From: JBALVT01 sp045110675
GTDB taxonomy: Bacteria; Pseudomonadota; Gammaproteobacteria; Pseudomonadales; Halieaceae
Length of the DNA: 64,000 nucleotides
Direction of reading: 5' to 3'
Assembly: GCA_045110675.1 (NCBI GenBank)
Contig: JBGCGJ010000017.1
Location: 278,720 to 342,719 of the forward strand
Shown: piece after piece, positions 28,126 to 37,382 of the stretch
Position numbering within the stretch: the stretch's first letter is position 1
Layout: each line of letters starts with the position of its first letter
The notes under the pieces: model-generated
The model's input: the letters and a program-made list of their open reading frames with translations, nothing else
Database searches by the model: none
What the model was told of the DNA's origin: nothing
Position numbers and translations under genes: made by a program

Positions 28126-29518
28126 CACAAAAGTCTGGGTAGTTGATGATGACAGCTCAATACGCTGGGTACTGGAAAAGGCCCTGTCACAAGCCGGTAT
28201 CGAAAGTGCCTGCTTTGAAGATGGCGAGCGCCTGCTTGAACAAATCAAGCATGAACAACCCGATGTCATCATCAGCGATATCCGTATGCCTGGTATCGAC
28301 GGTCACGAATTATTGACCTTGATCAGCGAGGCACATCCGAACCTACCGGTCATCATCACCACCGCGCACTCAGATCTCGAAAGCGCTGTGGCCTCCTATC
28401 AAAGAGGTGCTTTCGAGTACCTGCCCAAACCCTTTGACATCGAAGAGGTGGTCAGTATCACCCATCGCGCGCTAGCTCACGCCCAGGAAAGGCGAGGCGT
28501 GGCAACCGAGCAGCAAGAGCTGCCGCAAACAGAGATCATCGGCGAAGCCCCCGCCATGCAGGAAGTCTTTCGCGCAATTGGCAGGCTCGCGCACAGCAAT
28601 ATTACAGTGTTGATCAATGGTGAATCCGGCACCGGTAAAGAGTTGGTGGCTCAGGCTCTGCACCGCCACAGCCCCCGCACACACAACCCGTTTATCGCCC
28701 TGAATATGGCCGCGATCCCAAAAGATCTTCTCGAATCGGAATTATTCGGACACGAAAAGGGAGCGTTTACCGGGGCGAACACCAAACGTGAGGGCCGCTT
28801 CGAACAGGCTGACGGTGGCACGCTGTTTCTCGATGAAATAGGAGACATGCCCGCAGAAACCCAGACAAGATTGCTGCGGGTGTTGGCGGATGGCGAGTTC
28901 TACCGGGTCGGCGGCCATACATCGATCAAGGTAGATGTGCGCATCATCGCAGCTACGCACCAGGATCTGGAGTCACTGGTACAACAAGGGAATTTTCGGG
29001 AAGACTTGTTCCACCGCCTCAATGTAATACGCATTCACATACCCAAACTCAGTGAACGAAGAGAAGATATACCGCGGCTCATGCAGTACTTTTTCCAGGA
29101 GGCGGCAAGAGAGTTAGGCGGGGAAACCAAAGTGCTGCTTCCGGACACAGAGAAATTTCTGACCGAACTGTCCTGGCCAGGCAATGTGCGACAACTGGAG
29201 AATACCTGCCGATGGATAACGGTAATGGCATCCGGCCGGGAGGTGCATATGACAGACCTGCCCCCCGAACTTGGAACGCACACCGCGCCGATAGAACAGC
29301 AAGATCAAAGCGAATGGCGCGATCAGCTACACAAGTGGGCCAGCAATGAGTTGGTGCAGGGCAAACATGACATATTGTCCGAAGCCGTCCCGGAGTTCGA
29401 ACGAGTTCTGATCAACGTAGCACTGGCGCATTCTCAGGGACGCAAACGCAATGCAGCAGAATTGCTAGGCTGGGGCAGAAATACTCTTACCCGCAAAATG
29501 AAAGAACTGGAGATGTAG
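28115..29518 (+). CDS. glnG: Nitrogen regulation response regulator NtrC
   Basis: A 467-residue sigma-54 activator: receiver domain with VVDDDSSIRW at the start and phospho-acceptor Asp in IISDIRMPG (~54); AAA+ domain with GESGTGKE (~168) and the sigma-54-contacting loop GAFTGA (~215); Fis-type helix-turn-helix at the end (RNAAELLGWGRNTLTRKMKE). ATG 28115, inside the end of ntrB, is the family start. The two binding sites upstream of glnA and ntrB are its likely targets. It converges on trmL, 8 bases apart. Confidence 0.97.
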   Translation: MRDNTKVWVVDDDSSIRWVLEKALSQAGIESACFEDGERLLEQIKHEQPDVIISDIRMPGIDGHELLTLISEAHPNLPVIITTAHSDLESAVASYQRGAFEYLPKPFDIEEVVSITHRALAHAQERRGVATEQQELPQTEIIGEAPAMQEVFRAIGRLAHSNITVLINGESGTGKELVAQALHRHSPRTHNPFIALNMAAIPKDLLESELFGHEKGAFTGANTKREGRFEQADGGTLFLDEIGDMPAETQTRLLRVLADGEFYRVGGHTSIKVDVRIIAATHQDLESLVQQGNFREDLFHRLNVIRIHIPKLSERREDIPRLMQYFFQEAARELGGETKVLLPDTEKFLTELSWPGNVRQLENTCRWITVMASGREVHMTDLPPELGTHTAPIEQQDQSEWRDQLHKWASNELVQGKHDILSEAVPEFERVLINVALAHSQGRKRNAAELLGWGRNTLTRKMKELEM

Positions 29519-29526
29519 TAGCTGCG

Positions 29527-29991
29527 TCAAGCTCCGCCCGCAAAGCCCTGCTGTCGCCAGGCCTCGTAACTGACAATAGCTACAGCATTAGAAAGATTCA
29601 AACTTCGACTGTTTTCGCGCATGGGAATTCGCGCTCGCAGCGGCGGGGGAATGGACTCCATGACATCATGAGGCAAACCGCTGGTTTCGGAACCGAACAA
29701 AAGCACGTCACCGGGTACATAGTCGAGTGCCGCGTGGTCCACACTACCCTTGGTAGTACAGGCAATAATCCGACGGCCCGACATGCTTTCCACAAAAGCA
29801 GCGTAGTGGATATGGCGCGTCACATTCGCCATCTCGTGGTAGTCCAGACCCGCACGGCGCACATTCTTTTCCTCGAGACTAAAACCCAGCGGCTCGATCA
29901 GATGCAAGGCACAGCCATTGTTGGCAGCGAGACGGATAATATTGCCAGTATTGGGAGCGATACGAGGTTCAAACAGCGCGATATGAAACAT
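29527..29991 (-). CDS. trmL: tRNA (cytidine(34)-2'-O)-methyltransferase TrmL
   Basis: A 154-residue SPOUT methyltransferase that methylates the wobble base of tRNA-Leu. Its start, MFHIALFEPRIAPNTGNIIR, and the knot motifs LLFGSETSGLP (~96-106) and MRENSRSLNLSNAVAIV (~123-139) match the TrmL (YibK) family. It lies downstream of secB on the same strand, separated by a long stem-loop. Confidence 0.94.
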   Translation of the reverse strand: MFHIALFEPRIAPNTGNIIRLAANNGCALHLIEPLGFSLEEKNVRRAGLDYHEMANVTRHIHYAAFVESMSGRRIIACTTKGSVDHAALDYVPGDVLLFGSETSGLPHDVMESIPPPLRARIPMRENSRSLNLSNAVAIVSYEAWRQQGFAGGA

Positions 29992-30022
29992 AAGAACCGA
30001 TGCCAGATGTACTCAGAAACAA

Positions 30023-30098
30023 GCAGCCCTCGGAGGCGTTTTATCTCACAAGGGCCTGCCCCTCGAACCGCGTGAGGTAAAACGGCTTCGAGGGCTGC
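30023..30098. other. Long two-part stem-loop between secB and trmL
   Basis: The 136-base gap contains a nested inverted repeat. The outer arms GCAGCCCTCG (30023-30032) and CGAGGGCTGC (30089-30098) are perfect. The inner arms CGTTTTATCTCAC (30037-30049) and GTGAGGTAAAACG (30072-30084) match at 12 of 13 with a G-T pair. The loop is 22 bases. It is not followed by a clear T-run on the minus strand, so it may be a processing site, attenuator, REP-type element or structured RNA rather than a simple terminator. Confidence 0.75.
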
Positions 30099-30127
30099 GA
30101 CTTAAAATCGCAACAAACCCACCAGGA

Positions 30128-30634
30128 TTAGTGAGTCGCTGCCTCAGCACCACCTTCAGCCGCCTGATTCTGCGCCTGAGTCAAAGCCTGCTGATAAAGC
30201 GCTTCAAAGTTAACCGGAGCCAACATAACAGGAGGAAAACCACCCTTCACGCAAAGCGAATCAATGTTCTCACGAGCATAGGGAAACAAAATATTGGGCG
30301 CTGCAGTACCCAAGACACGGCGTAAATCTTCACCTTCAAAACCGGTGATAAAAAAGATCCCCGCCTGTTGAACCTCAACCAGATAGGCCGTTTCATCTTC
30401 TACTTTGGCCGTGATAGTGATGGTCAGGACCACTTCGTAGTTTCCCTGCTCATCAATGAGGTCGCTCTTGGTATTGAGCTCAACGTCCACTTTAGGCTGC
30501 CACTGCTTCTTGAAGATATTGGGCGTGGAGGGTGACTCAAAGGACAGGTCCTTCGAAAAAATGCGCTGCATCACAAATTGTTGCTGCGGCTGTTCTGCTT
30601 GACCTGCTCCTGCCTGTACTTCTTCGTCTGCCAT
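30128..30634 (-). CDS. secB: Protein-export chaperone SecB
   Basis: A 168-residue chaperone that keeps preproteins unfolded for SecA. FVMQRIFSKDLSFESPSTP (~20-38) and VCVKGG-like SLCVKGGFPPVMLAPVNFEALY (~131-150; quoted in part) are family hallmarks. The C-terminal tail is acidic/alanine-rich. It is part of the rhodanese-grxC-secB unit, the same order as yibN-grxC-secB in E. coli. Confidence 0.97.
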   Translation of the reverse strand: MADEEVQAGAGQAEQPQQQFVMQRIFSKDLSFESPSTPNIFKKQWQPKVDVELNTKSDLIDEQGNYEVVLTITITAKVEDETAYLVEVQQAGIFFITGFEGEDLRRVLGTAAPNILFPYARENIDSLCVKGGFPPVMLAPVNFEALYQQALTQAQNQAAEGGAEAATH

Positions 30635-30699
30635 GTTCGTAATCTCCGTAACGGTTGTGTTAGTTATTCTGTATCGCTTGCCAGAACGCTAGCTGCGGC

Positions 30700-30960
30700 T
30701 CAGCTCGCCTGCAGCAGGCTGTCGAGCTGGCCCTGACGATTGAGCAAATTCAAATCATCGAATCCGCCGATATGCTGGTCTCCAATCCAGATCTGAGGCA
30801 CTGTATTGCGCCCGCTGAGCTGCATCATTTCCTGACGCAGTTCATTGCGCCCATCCACGGCGATATCCTGATAGTCGACATTTTTGTCATCCAGCAAGCT
30901 TCTGGCCGCCATACAATAGGGGCAGAAGCGGGTGGTATACATCTTTACTTGCTTGGACAT
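30700..30960 (-). CDS. grxC: Glutaredoxin 3
   Basis: An 86-residue dithiol glutaredoxin with the active site CPYC at residues 13-16 and the glutathione-binding TVPQIWIGDQHIGGFDDL near 53-70. It reduces protein disulfides with glutathione. It lies between the rhodanese gene (9 bases upstream) and secB. Confidence 0.96.
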   Translation of the reverse strand: MSKQVKMYTTRFCPYCMAARSLLDDKNVDYQDIAVDGRNELRQEMMQLSGRNTVPQIWIGDQHIGGFDDLNLLNRQGQLDSLLQAS

Positions 30961-30969
30961 GCTTGTGCG

Positions 30970-31383
30970 CTACTTAACTGTGGGGAGCTGAAGATTGCTC
31001 CATTCCATCATGCCGCCGCTCATCTTATAGACCCGCTCAAAACCGTTGGCTCTGAGTTGTTTACCTGCGGCACCTGACTGTTGACCCATCTTACAGACTA
31101 AAACAATGGGGCTGCTTTTGTGCTTTTCAAGCTCACCCAGTCGAGCCTCTACTTTACTGGCTGGAATATTCAGCGCCTCGACGATATGTCCCACTTTATA
31201 TTCCGCTGCATCGCGAAGATCCAGAAACACTCCATTTTCGGCGTTCACCAGATTGATCGCCTGTTGCGGAGACACTGAAGGCCCCGACTTACGAGATTCG
31301 TGAAATATCAGCATGATGACCACGGCGACAAGCGCCGCTACGAGGGTCCATTGCTGGCCTACAAATTCTAGAAACAATTCCAT
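30970..31383 (-). CDS. Membrane-anchored rhodanese-like protein (YibN type)
   Basis: 137 residues. An N-terminal membrane helix (WTLVAALVAVVIMLIF) is followed by a rhodanese domain with DLRDAAEYKVGHI and the catalytic-site loop VCKMGQQSGAAG near residue 95. YibN-type proteins carry such a domain, facing the cytoplasm or periplasm, of unclear role. It is the first gene of the grxC-secB unit, divergent from gpmI. A TATAAT lies on the minus strand at 31489-31494. Confidence 0.88.
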   Translation of the reverse strand: MELFLEFVGQQWTLVAALVAVVIMLIFHESRKSGPSVSPQQAINLVNAENGVFLDLRDAAEYKVGHIVEALNIPASKVEARLGELEKHKSSPIVLVCKMGQQSGAAGKQLRANGFERVYKMSGGMMEWSNLQLPTVK

Positions 31384-31594
31384 GGTTGTGTTCTGTCTAT
31401 ACCTTTTACGAGGTTTGCTGGGCAGTTAGCACCATGAAAACGCTCTGAACGTGATTTTACGAGCCTGGGGCTGCTCAAAAAGGCGGCAATTATACTGTGC
31501 TGCCTCCGATCAAGTCTATGTTATAAACCTCCAGACAAGGTAAAATGCCGCGGTCGAAAACCACCTGTTCAATTACCGCACTTCTGGAAGAAAT

Positions 31595-33151
31595 ATGAGT
31601 CAATCTGGCAAATCACCCACAGCTCTTATCATTTTAGATGGCTGGGGGTACCGGGAAGAAATTCGCGACAATGCCATTGCCCAAGGTGCCACACCAAACT
31701 GGGACAGGTTATGGGAACAAGCGCCTCACACGCTCATTTCCGCCTCTGGTATGGACGTGGGCCTACCAGGCGGGCAAATGGGCAACTCCGAAGTCGGCCA
31801 TATGAGTCTCGGTTCAGGGCGTGTGGTTTATCAAAACATCAGCAAAATCGATAAGGCCATTGAAGACGGCACTTTTAACAGCAATGCCGCCTATATTGAC
31901 GCCATCGACAAAGCCAGTGCCAACAACGGTGCTGTGCACATATTTGGCTTGCTGTCCCCGGGTGGCGTCCACAGTCACGAAGACCAGATACTCGCCGCCA
32001 TTAACTTAGCGGCACAACGAGGCAGTAAAAAAGTTTTCCTGCATGCGTTTCTCGATGGTCGTGATACGCCGCCGCGCAGCGCGGCGGAATCACTCCAAAA
32101 AGTTGAAGACCTGCTAAACGAATTGGGCTGCGGGAAAATCGCCAGCATTATCGGGCGCTACTACGCCATGGACAGAGACAGCCGCTGGGACCGAATTGAA
32201 TACGCCTATGAAATGCTGACCGAAGGAAAATCCTCACATATAGCCACCTCGGCCCAGGCTGCATTGCAGGCCGCATACGATCGCGATGAAAATGATGAGT
32301 TTGTGAAATCGACCGTTATCAGTGCATCGCAAGATCAGGCCGCAATGGTCCGCGATGGAGACTCGGTGCTGTTTATGAATTTCAGATCGGACCGCGCCAG
32401 GCAGCTAACACGCGCATTCGTGGACAAGGACTTCAATGAATTCGAGCGCAAAGTCGTGCCCGAACTTGCGGACTTTGTAATGACCACCGAATACTCCGCC
32501 GATATCGACACCGCTATCGCCTTCCCCGCAGAGTCTCTGGATAATGTTCTGGGTGACTACCTCGCCCAACAGGGTAAAACTCAACTTCGTATCGCTGAGA
32601 CGGAGAAGTACGCTCACGTGACATTCTTCTTCAGCGGTGGCCGAGAAGCGCTGTTTCCCGGTGAAGAGCGCATCATGATCCCATCCCCAGATGTCGCCAC
32701 CTATGATCTAAAACCCGAGATGAGCGCGCCGGAGTTAACCGACAAACTGGTAGAAGCTATTCGCTCCAAAGAATATGACCTGATTGTATGCAACTACGCC
32801 AACGGAGATATGGTGGGCCATACAGGCATATTTGACGCCGCCGTCGCTGCGGTTGAAGCGCTGGATGAATGCATCGGTAGGGTAGAAGCAGCGCTTCTGG
32901 AAGTTGGCGGCCAGGCATTGATCACTGCAGACCACGGCAATTGCGAACAAATGGTCGATTACGATTCGGGGCAGCTACACACCCAGCACACCACTGAGCT
33001 TGTGCCTTTGGTTTACATCGGCGAAAGAGTACTGACCCTGAAATCCTCAGACGGGAAACTGGCGGACATTGCGCCGACACTGCTGTCGCTGATGGCTATC
33101 TCACAACCGGAAGAAATGTCCGGTGTAGATCTTGTGGAGACCCCACGCTGA
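31595..33151 (+). CDS. gpmI: 2,3-bisphosphoglycerate-independent phosphoglycerate mutase
   Basis: A 518-residue manganese-dependent glycolytic enzyme. The start ALIILDGWGYREE is the first metal-binding segment. The phosphorylated serine is in GQMGNSEVGHMSLG near residue 62-64, and ADHGNCEQM near 448 holds further metal ligands. It heads a gpmI-envC-ctpA-yibQ series, similar to E. coli gpmM-envC-yibQ. Its TGA overlaps the proposed CTG start of envC. Confidence 0.97.
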   Translation: MSQSGKSPTALIILDGWGYREEIRDNAIAQGATPNWDRLWEQAPHTLISASGMDVGLPGGQMGNSEVGHMSLGSGRVVYQNISKIDKAIEDGTFNSNAAYIDAIDKASANNGAVHIFGLLSPGGVHSHEDQILAAINLAAQRGSKKVFLHAFLDGRDTPPRSAAESLQKVEDLLNELGCGKIASIIGRYYAMDRDSRWDRIEYAYEMLTEGKSSHIATSAQAALQAAYDRDENDEFVKSTVISASQDQAAMVRDGDSVLFMNFRSDRARQLTRAFVDKDFNEFERKVVPELADFVMTTEYSADIDTAIAFPAESLDNVLGDYLAQQGKTQLRIAETEKYAHVTFFFSGGREALFPGEERIMIPSPDVATYDLKPEMSAPELTDKLVEAIRSKEYDLIVCNYANGDMVGHTGIFDAAVAAVEALDECIGRVEAALLEVGGQALITADHGNCEQMVDYDSGQLHTQHTTELVPLVYIGERVLTLKSSDGKLADIAPTLLSLMAISQPEEMSGVDLVETPR

Positions 33152-34317
33152 GCCCTGAGAAAACCAACGTTTACCCGAATTGGCAAGCGCTATTTGTTAG
33201 CTGCTTACTCTGGCTGCCAATCAACGGCCAGGCCCAGTCCGATGAAGAAAATACTCGTGCACAGCTCAAAGAGCTGAAGGAAAACATCGCCCGTATCAGC
33301 GGCCAGATTTCCAGCGAGAAAGCGCAACAAGATTCGATTCAGAAAAAACTCCGCGACGCCGAGGTCAGCCTGGGTCAGCTGCAACAAAAAATCGAGGCAA
33401 ACCAGCAAGAGTTGAAAAAAGCCAGGACCGATTTGGCCGAGCTGGAGAAAAAGCGCGACGCTCTGGAGGTCGCGCGAGACGCACAGCAAGAATCCATTTC
33501 AACAGAATTAAAAAGCGCCTATCAAATGGGCCGTCAAGGCTCCGTGAAAGTATTGTTGAATCAGGAAAACCCGGATTCCGTCGCCCGAATGATGGCCTAC
33601 CACCGCTACATTCTTGAGGCTCGCAGCAAAACCATAGACGCCTATCGCAAAACCCTGGAAGAAATCGACCAGATCGAACCAAAAATTACGGCGCTGACCC
33701 AGCAACTGACAAACACCGGCCGCAAGTTGGCCAGGCAATCGGAAAAACTCAATATTGCGCAACGCAGGCGCAGCACAGCACTGGCGAACCTGGCCCAGAG
33801 TATTCAAAGCAAGGGCGGTAAGTTGCAGCAGCTGGAAACCGACCGCAAGGAGCTGGAGAGCCTGCTAAATGCCATCGAAGTGGCGGTCGTCAATCTGGAA
33901 GTACCCGACAACTATAAAGCCTTCAGCGATGCCAAGGGGAAAATGCCCTGGCCTATAGCGGGCAAAAAACCGAGAAATCGCTACGGAAAATCTCGCAATG
34001 AGGGGAAAATGCGCTGGCAGGGTGTATCCATTCCCGCCAGGGTGGGAACCACGGTATCGTCTATTCACCATGGTCGAGTCGTCTATGCGGACTGGTTGCG
34101 CGGCTCGGGATTGTTGCTCATTATCGATCACGGTGATGGCTATATGAGCTTATATGCCCACAATCAGACCCTCCTCAAGGAAGTCGGTGAGTGGGTTACC
34201 GCGGGCACAGCTGTGAGCACCGTGGGCAGCAGTGGCGGTCAAGACAGCGCCGCACTGTATTTTGAAATTCGCCACAACGGCAAACCCACCAACCCCGGCA
34301 GCTGGTGTCGCGGCTGA
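33148..34317 (+). CDS. envC: Murein hydrolase activator EnvC, apparent CTG start
   Basis: About 389 residues: signal peptide (ALFVSCLLWLPINGQAQS), a long coiled coil (~30-230) and a C-terminal LytM domain (~285-389). The LytM catalytic positions are changed (WQGVS for HxGxD; ALYFEI for HLHFE), as in EnvC, which activates amidases instead of cutting murein. The coding frame is open back to the gpmI stop, but no ATG, GTG or TTG occurs before a TTG at 33412 inside the coiled coil. A CTG at 33148-33150 overlaps the gpmI TGA (CTGA), lies eight bases after GGAG, and gives a full signal peptide; I take it as the start. A sequencing error is the alternative. Confidence 0.82.
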   Translation: MSPEKTNVYPNWQALFVSCLLWLPINGQAQSDEENTRAQLKELKENIARISGQISSEKAQQDSIQKKLRDAEVSLGQLQQKIEANQQELKKARTDLAELEKKRDALEVARDAQQESISTELKSAYQMGRQGSVKVLLNQENPDSVARMMAYHRYILEARSKTIDAYRKTLEEIDQIEPKITALTQQLTNTGRKLARQSEKLNIAQRRRSTALANLAQSIQSKGGKLQQLETDRKELESLLNAIEVAVVNLEVPDNYKAFSDAKGKMPWPIAGKKPRNRYGKSRNEGKMRWQGVSIPARVGTTVSSIHHGRVVYADWLRGSGLLLIIDHGDGYMSLYAHNQTLLKEVGEWVTAGTAVSTVGSSGGQDSAALYFEIRHNGKPTNPGSWCRG

Positions 34318-34417
34318 TGAATTTCTCGGCGGTAAACTCAAGATCAAAATTACCCAACGGATGGGTTACACTCCTCAAATGACTTAAAAGCGGGCTGAGA
34401 TAGTCCTGGCGGTAACT

Positions 34418-35764
34418 ATGAATGGTTTTACCCTTATCACGAAAACCCTGGCAGGAGGCTGCGCAGCTCTCCTTCTGAGCTCTCCCGTTTACGCAAAGGA
34501 AGAGGTGCCAGGCAAACTACCGCTGGACGAATTGCGCACCTTCGCCGATGTCTTTAACCAAATTCGCACGCGCTATGTGGAAGAGGTGGACGACAGTACT
34601 TTGTTGGAATATGCCGTGAAAGGCATGCTGATGGGCCTTGACCCCCATTCCGCCTACCTGAACAGCGATTCCTTCGATAAATTAAAGAATATGACCTCCG
34701 GGGAATTCAGCGGTCTGGGCCTGGAAGTGGGAATGGAAGACGGCTATGTGAAGATCATCTCCCCGATTGACGGTAGCCCCGCTTCGGCCGCGGGATTAAG
34801 AAGTGGCGATATTATCCTCAAGCTCGACCAGACACCGTTGCAAGGGGTGAGCCTCAATGAGGCCATTGTTAAAATGCGTGGCGAAAAGGGAACAAAAATC
34901 GAGTTGCTGGTGGGCAGGCCCGGAACCAGTCAACCGTTCGAAGTGACTCTTACCCGAGACACGATAAAAGTAGCCAGTGCACGCCAGCGCATTCTCGAGG
35001 AGGGCTACGGCTATTTGCGGGTCTCTCAGTTTCAAAAGCGAACCGGGGCGGATGTCACCAAATCGCTAAAGAAGCTCACCACCGAAAATGAACTCAAGGG
35101 TTTGGTTTTGGATTTGAGAAACAATCCCGGCGGTGTTTTGCAGGCGAGTGTGGATGTTTCAGATCTGTTTCTGGACGGAGGCACTGTTGTCTACACCGAG
35201 GGACGAGCAGAGGATTCCAAAGTTCATCACAATGCTAAGGCGGGAGATGCCAGCGGCGGCATTCCGGTTGTGGTATTGATTAACGGCGGCTCGGCAAGTG
35301 CTTCGGAGATCGTCGCCGGCGCGCTGCAAGATCACGGCCGCGCGGTCATCATGGGGACGGAGAGTTTTGGCAAGGGCTCCGTGCAAACCATCATGCCTAT
35401 GAGCGAATCGCGCGCCATCAAACTCACCACGGCCCTTTACTTCACGCCCAAGGGACGTTCGATTCAGGCACTGGGTATCGTCCCAGACATTTTGGTGGAG
35501 CGCGCAGAGGTGACGACTCTCGAATCAGGAAAGCGTGTCACCGAAGCGAATTTATCGCGTCACCTGGACAACGCAGAAGAAAAAGCGAGTCACGATCAAG
35601 CTTTGCTTTCCAGACAAGCAGCAAATGAGTTAATCTCTACCGACAACCAATTGTACGAAGCTCTGACACTATTGAAGGGCCTGAATATTTTAGGATTTCA
35701 CAAACAGAAATCCGATACTGAAACACTATCCGGGGCGACGAACACAAAAAATGGTGAATCCTGA
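34418..35764 (+). CDS. ctpA: Carboxy-terminal processing protease, S41 family
   Basis: 448 residues. A signal peptide (GGCAALLLSSPVYA) leads to a PDZ domain near 90-165 (GLGLEVGMEDGYVKIISP) and the S41 protease core. The catalytic Ser is in GGSASASEIVAG near residue 290 and the catalytic Lys in FGKGSVQT near 315. It is a periplasmic serine protease trimming envelope proteins. It overlaps yibQ by 14 bases and follows envC by 100 bases, an envelope-maintenance operon. Confidence 0.94.
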   Translation: MNGFTLITKTLAGGCAALLLSSPVYAKEEVPGKLPLDELRTFADVFNQIRTRYVEEVDDSTLLEYAVKGMLMGLDPHSAYLNSDSFDKLKNMTSGEFSGLGLEVGMEDGYVKIISPIDGSPASAAGLRSGDIILKLDQTPLQGVSLNEAIVKMRGEKGTKIELLVGRPGTSQPFEVTLTRDTIKVASARQRILEEGYGYLRVSQFQKRTGADVTKSLKKLTTENELKGLVLDLRNNPGGVLQASVDVSDLFLDGGTVVYTEGRAEDSKVHHNAKAGDASGGIPVVVLINGGSASASEIVAGALQDHGRAVIMGTESFGKGSVQTIMPMSESRAIKLTTALYFTPKGRSIQALGIVPDILVERAEVTTLESGKRVTEANLSRHLDNAEEKASHDQALLSRQAANELISTDNQLYEALTLLKGLNILGFHKQKSDTETLSGATNTKNGES

Positions 35765-36644
35765 ATTTCGCGGGCGTAGGATTTCTTCAATAGGCCGACT
35801 GGCCACCCTCATAGGCGCTGTTTTTCTTAGCGCAGGATTAGTGACCCAAGCAGAAACCTCCTGGCCGGATGCAAATAGCCAACTGTTCAAACGCTCATCA
35901 AATTCAGAACCACTGAGTTTCAGCGCGCGGCAACCTCTCGAAAAAAACCTGGTGATTATCATCGATGATATTGGCCACCATCTGTCGCCCGGGAAAGCAG
36001 CCATAGACCTTCCCGGCAAGCTTAACATCGCTATATTGCCCTACACCCCCCACGCCAAAATTCTCGCTGAGCGGGCGCACCTGTCCGGCAAGGAAATAAT
36101 GCTGCACACGCCAATGAGTACGATTGGCAGCATCCCTCTGGGCCGTGGCGGCCTCACCACGGAACTGAGCGAAGAGGAGTTTCGCAATACACTGGCCAAG
36201 AGTCTGGAACAAATACCCCATGTACGCGGCATCAATAATCATATGGGCAGTGACTTAACCCAGCGGCGTTTACAAATGGGCTGGGTGATGGAGGAACTGC
36301 AGGAAAGAGATTTGTATTTCGTTGACTCTCGCACCAGCCACGAAACCGTTGCCGCCAACACCGCCGAAGACTACGGAGTGCCCAACTTGTCACGGCAAGT
36401 ATTTCTCGACAACGAGCGCAGTACCGCCGCGATCGCAGACAAGATTCGTGAGTTGCTGCATCTGGTTGACACCAAAGGCATGGCAGTGGCTATCGGCCAC
36501 CCCTACCCAGAGACGATCCGCCAACTGCGAGAAATGTTACCGTCGCTGGAAGCCAAGGGAATCAAATTGGCTTATGTGTCTGAGTTGTTTCAACGCAACT
36601 CGAGTAATTACAGCCTGACTTCGATCCCCGAGTCGGACATATAG
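35751..36644 (+). CDS. yibQ: Divergent polysaccharide deacetylase family protein (YibQ)
   Basis: 297 residues with an N-terminal hydrophobic segment (LATLIGAVFLSAGLVTQA) and the YibQ-type deacetylase fold: LVIIIDDIGHH near 67-77, MLHTPMS near 117, GINNHMGSDLT near 158 and VDSRTSHET. The aspartate and histidine motifs of the fold are present. Activity is unproven in this family; periplasmic cell-wall action is likely. It ends 37 bases inside the end of hisF, tail to tail. Confidence 0.9.
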   Translation: MVNPEFRGRRISSIGRLATLIGAVFLSAGLVTQAETSWPDANSQLFKRSSNSEPLSFSARQPLEKNLVIIIDDIGHHLSPGKAAIDLPGKLNIAILPYTPHAKILAERAHLSGKEIMLHTPMSTIGSIPLGRGGLTTELSEEEFRNTLAKSLEQIPHVRGINNHMGSDLTQRRLQMGWVMEELQERDLYFVDSRTSHETVAANTAEDYGVPNLSRQVFLDNERSTAAIADKIRELLHLVDTKGMAVAIGHPYPETIRQLREMLPSLEAKGIKLAYVSELFQRNSSNYSLTSIPESDI

Positions 36645-37381
36645 GCTTTGGCCTGGGGAACGGTGAATTCCCCAAAGTGAAAAATACTCGCCGCCAACAC
36701 AGCATCCGCTCCGCCGAGCTTAACGCCATCGACGAGATGGTCGAGCTTACCCACACCACCTGAGGCAATTACCGGGATATTCACAGCATCCGTGATAGCT
36801 CGAGTCACACCCAGCTCAAAGCCGTTCTTAGTACCGTCGCGATCCATGCTGGTCAGCAAAATTTCTCCCGCTCCCAGCTCAGCCATTTTCACCGCCCAGG
36901 CGACAGCGTCAATCCCAGTGGGCTTGCGGCCACCGTGAGTAAAGATTTCCCAGCGTGGCTTGCCGCCAACATCGTCAACGCGCTTGGCATCAATAGCGAC
37001 AACAATGCACTGTGAGCCGAATCGCAGTGCGGATTCACGCACCAGTTCGGGATTGTGAATCGCCGCAGTATTGATGCTCACTTTATCGGCACCGGCGTTT
37101 AGCATGGTGCGAATATCTTCGACCGCACGAATACCGCCGCCTACGGTCAGCGGAATAAATACCTCCCGAGCAATTTTTTCAACCGTGTAAACGGTGGTAT
37201 CGCGGCCTTCGTGACTGGCTGTGATATCCAAAAAAGTAATTTCGTCTGCACCCTGCTCGTTGTAGCGCTTGGCGATTTCCACTGGGTCGCCCGCATCGCG
37301 GATATCGACAAAGTTAACGCCCTTAACCACACGGCCGTTTTCAACATCGAGACAGGGAATAATGCGTTTCGCCAGGCCCAT
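36608..37381 (-). CDS. hisF: Imidazole glycerol phosphate synthase cyclase subunit
   Basis: A 257-residue TIM barrel that makes imidazole glycerol phosphate with ammonia from HisH. It starts MGLAKRIIPCLDVENGRVVKG. Catalytic aspartates are in CLDV (~11-12) and AIDAK (~131), and glycine-rich phosphate loops (TVGGGI, IASGGVG) are clear. ATG 37379-37381 is chosen; a longer frame would run into hisA. It lies one base from the hisA stop. Confidence 0.97.
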   Translation of the reverse strand: MGLAKRIIPCLDVENGRVVKGVNFVDIRDAGDPVEIAKRYNEQGADEITFLDITASHEGRDTTVYTVEKIAREVFIPLTVGGGIRAVEDIRTMLNAGADKVSINTAAIHNPELVRESALRFGSQCIVVAIDAKRVDDVGGKPRWEIFTHGGRKPTGIDAVAWAVKMAELGAGEILLTSMDRDGTKNGFELGVTRAITDAVNIPVIASGGVGKLDHLVDGVKLGGADAVLAASIFHFGEFTVPQAKAYMSDSGIEVRL

Positions 37382-37382
37382 C

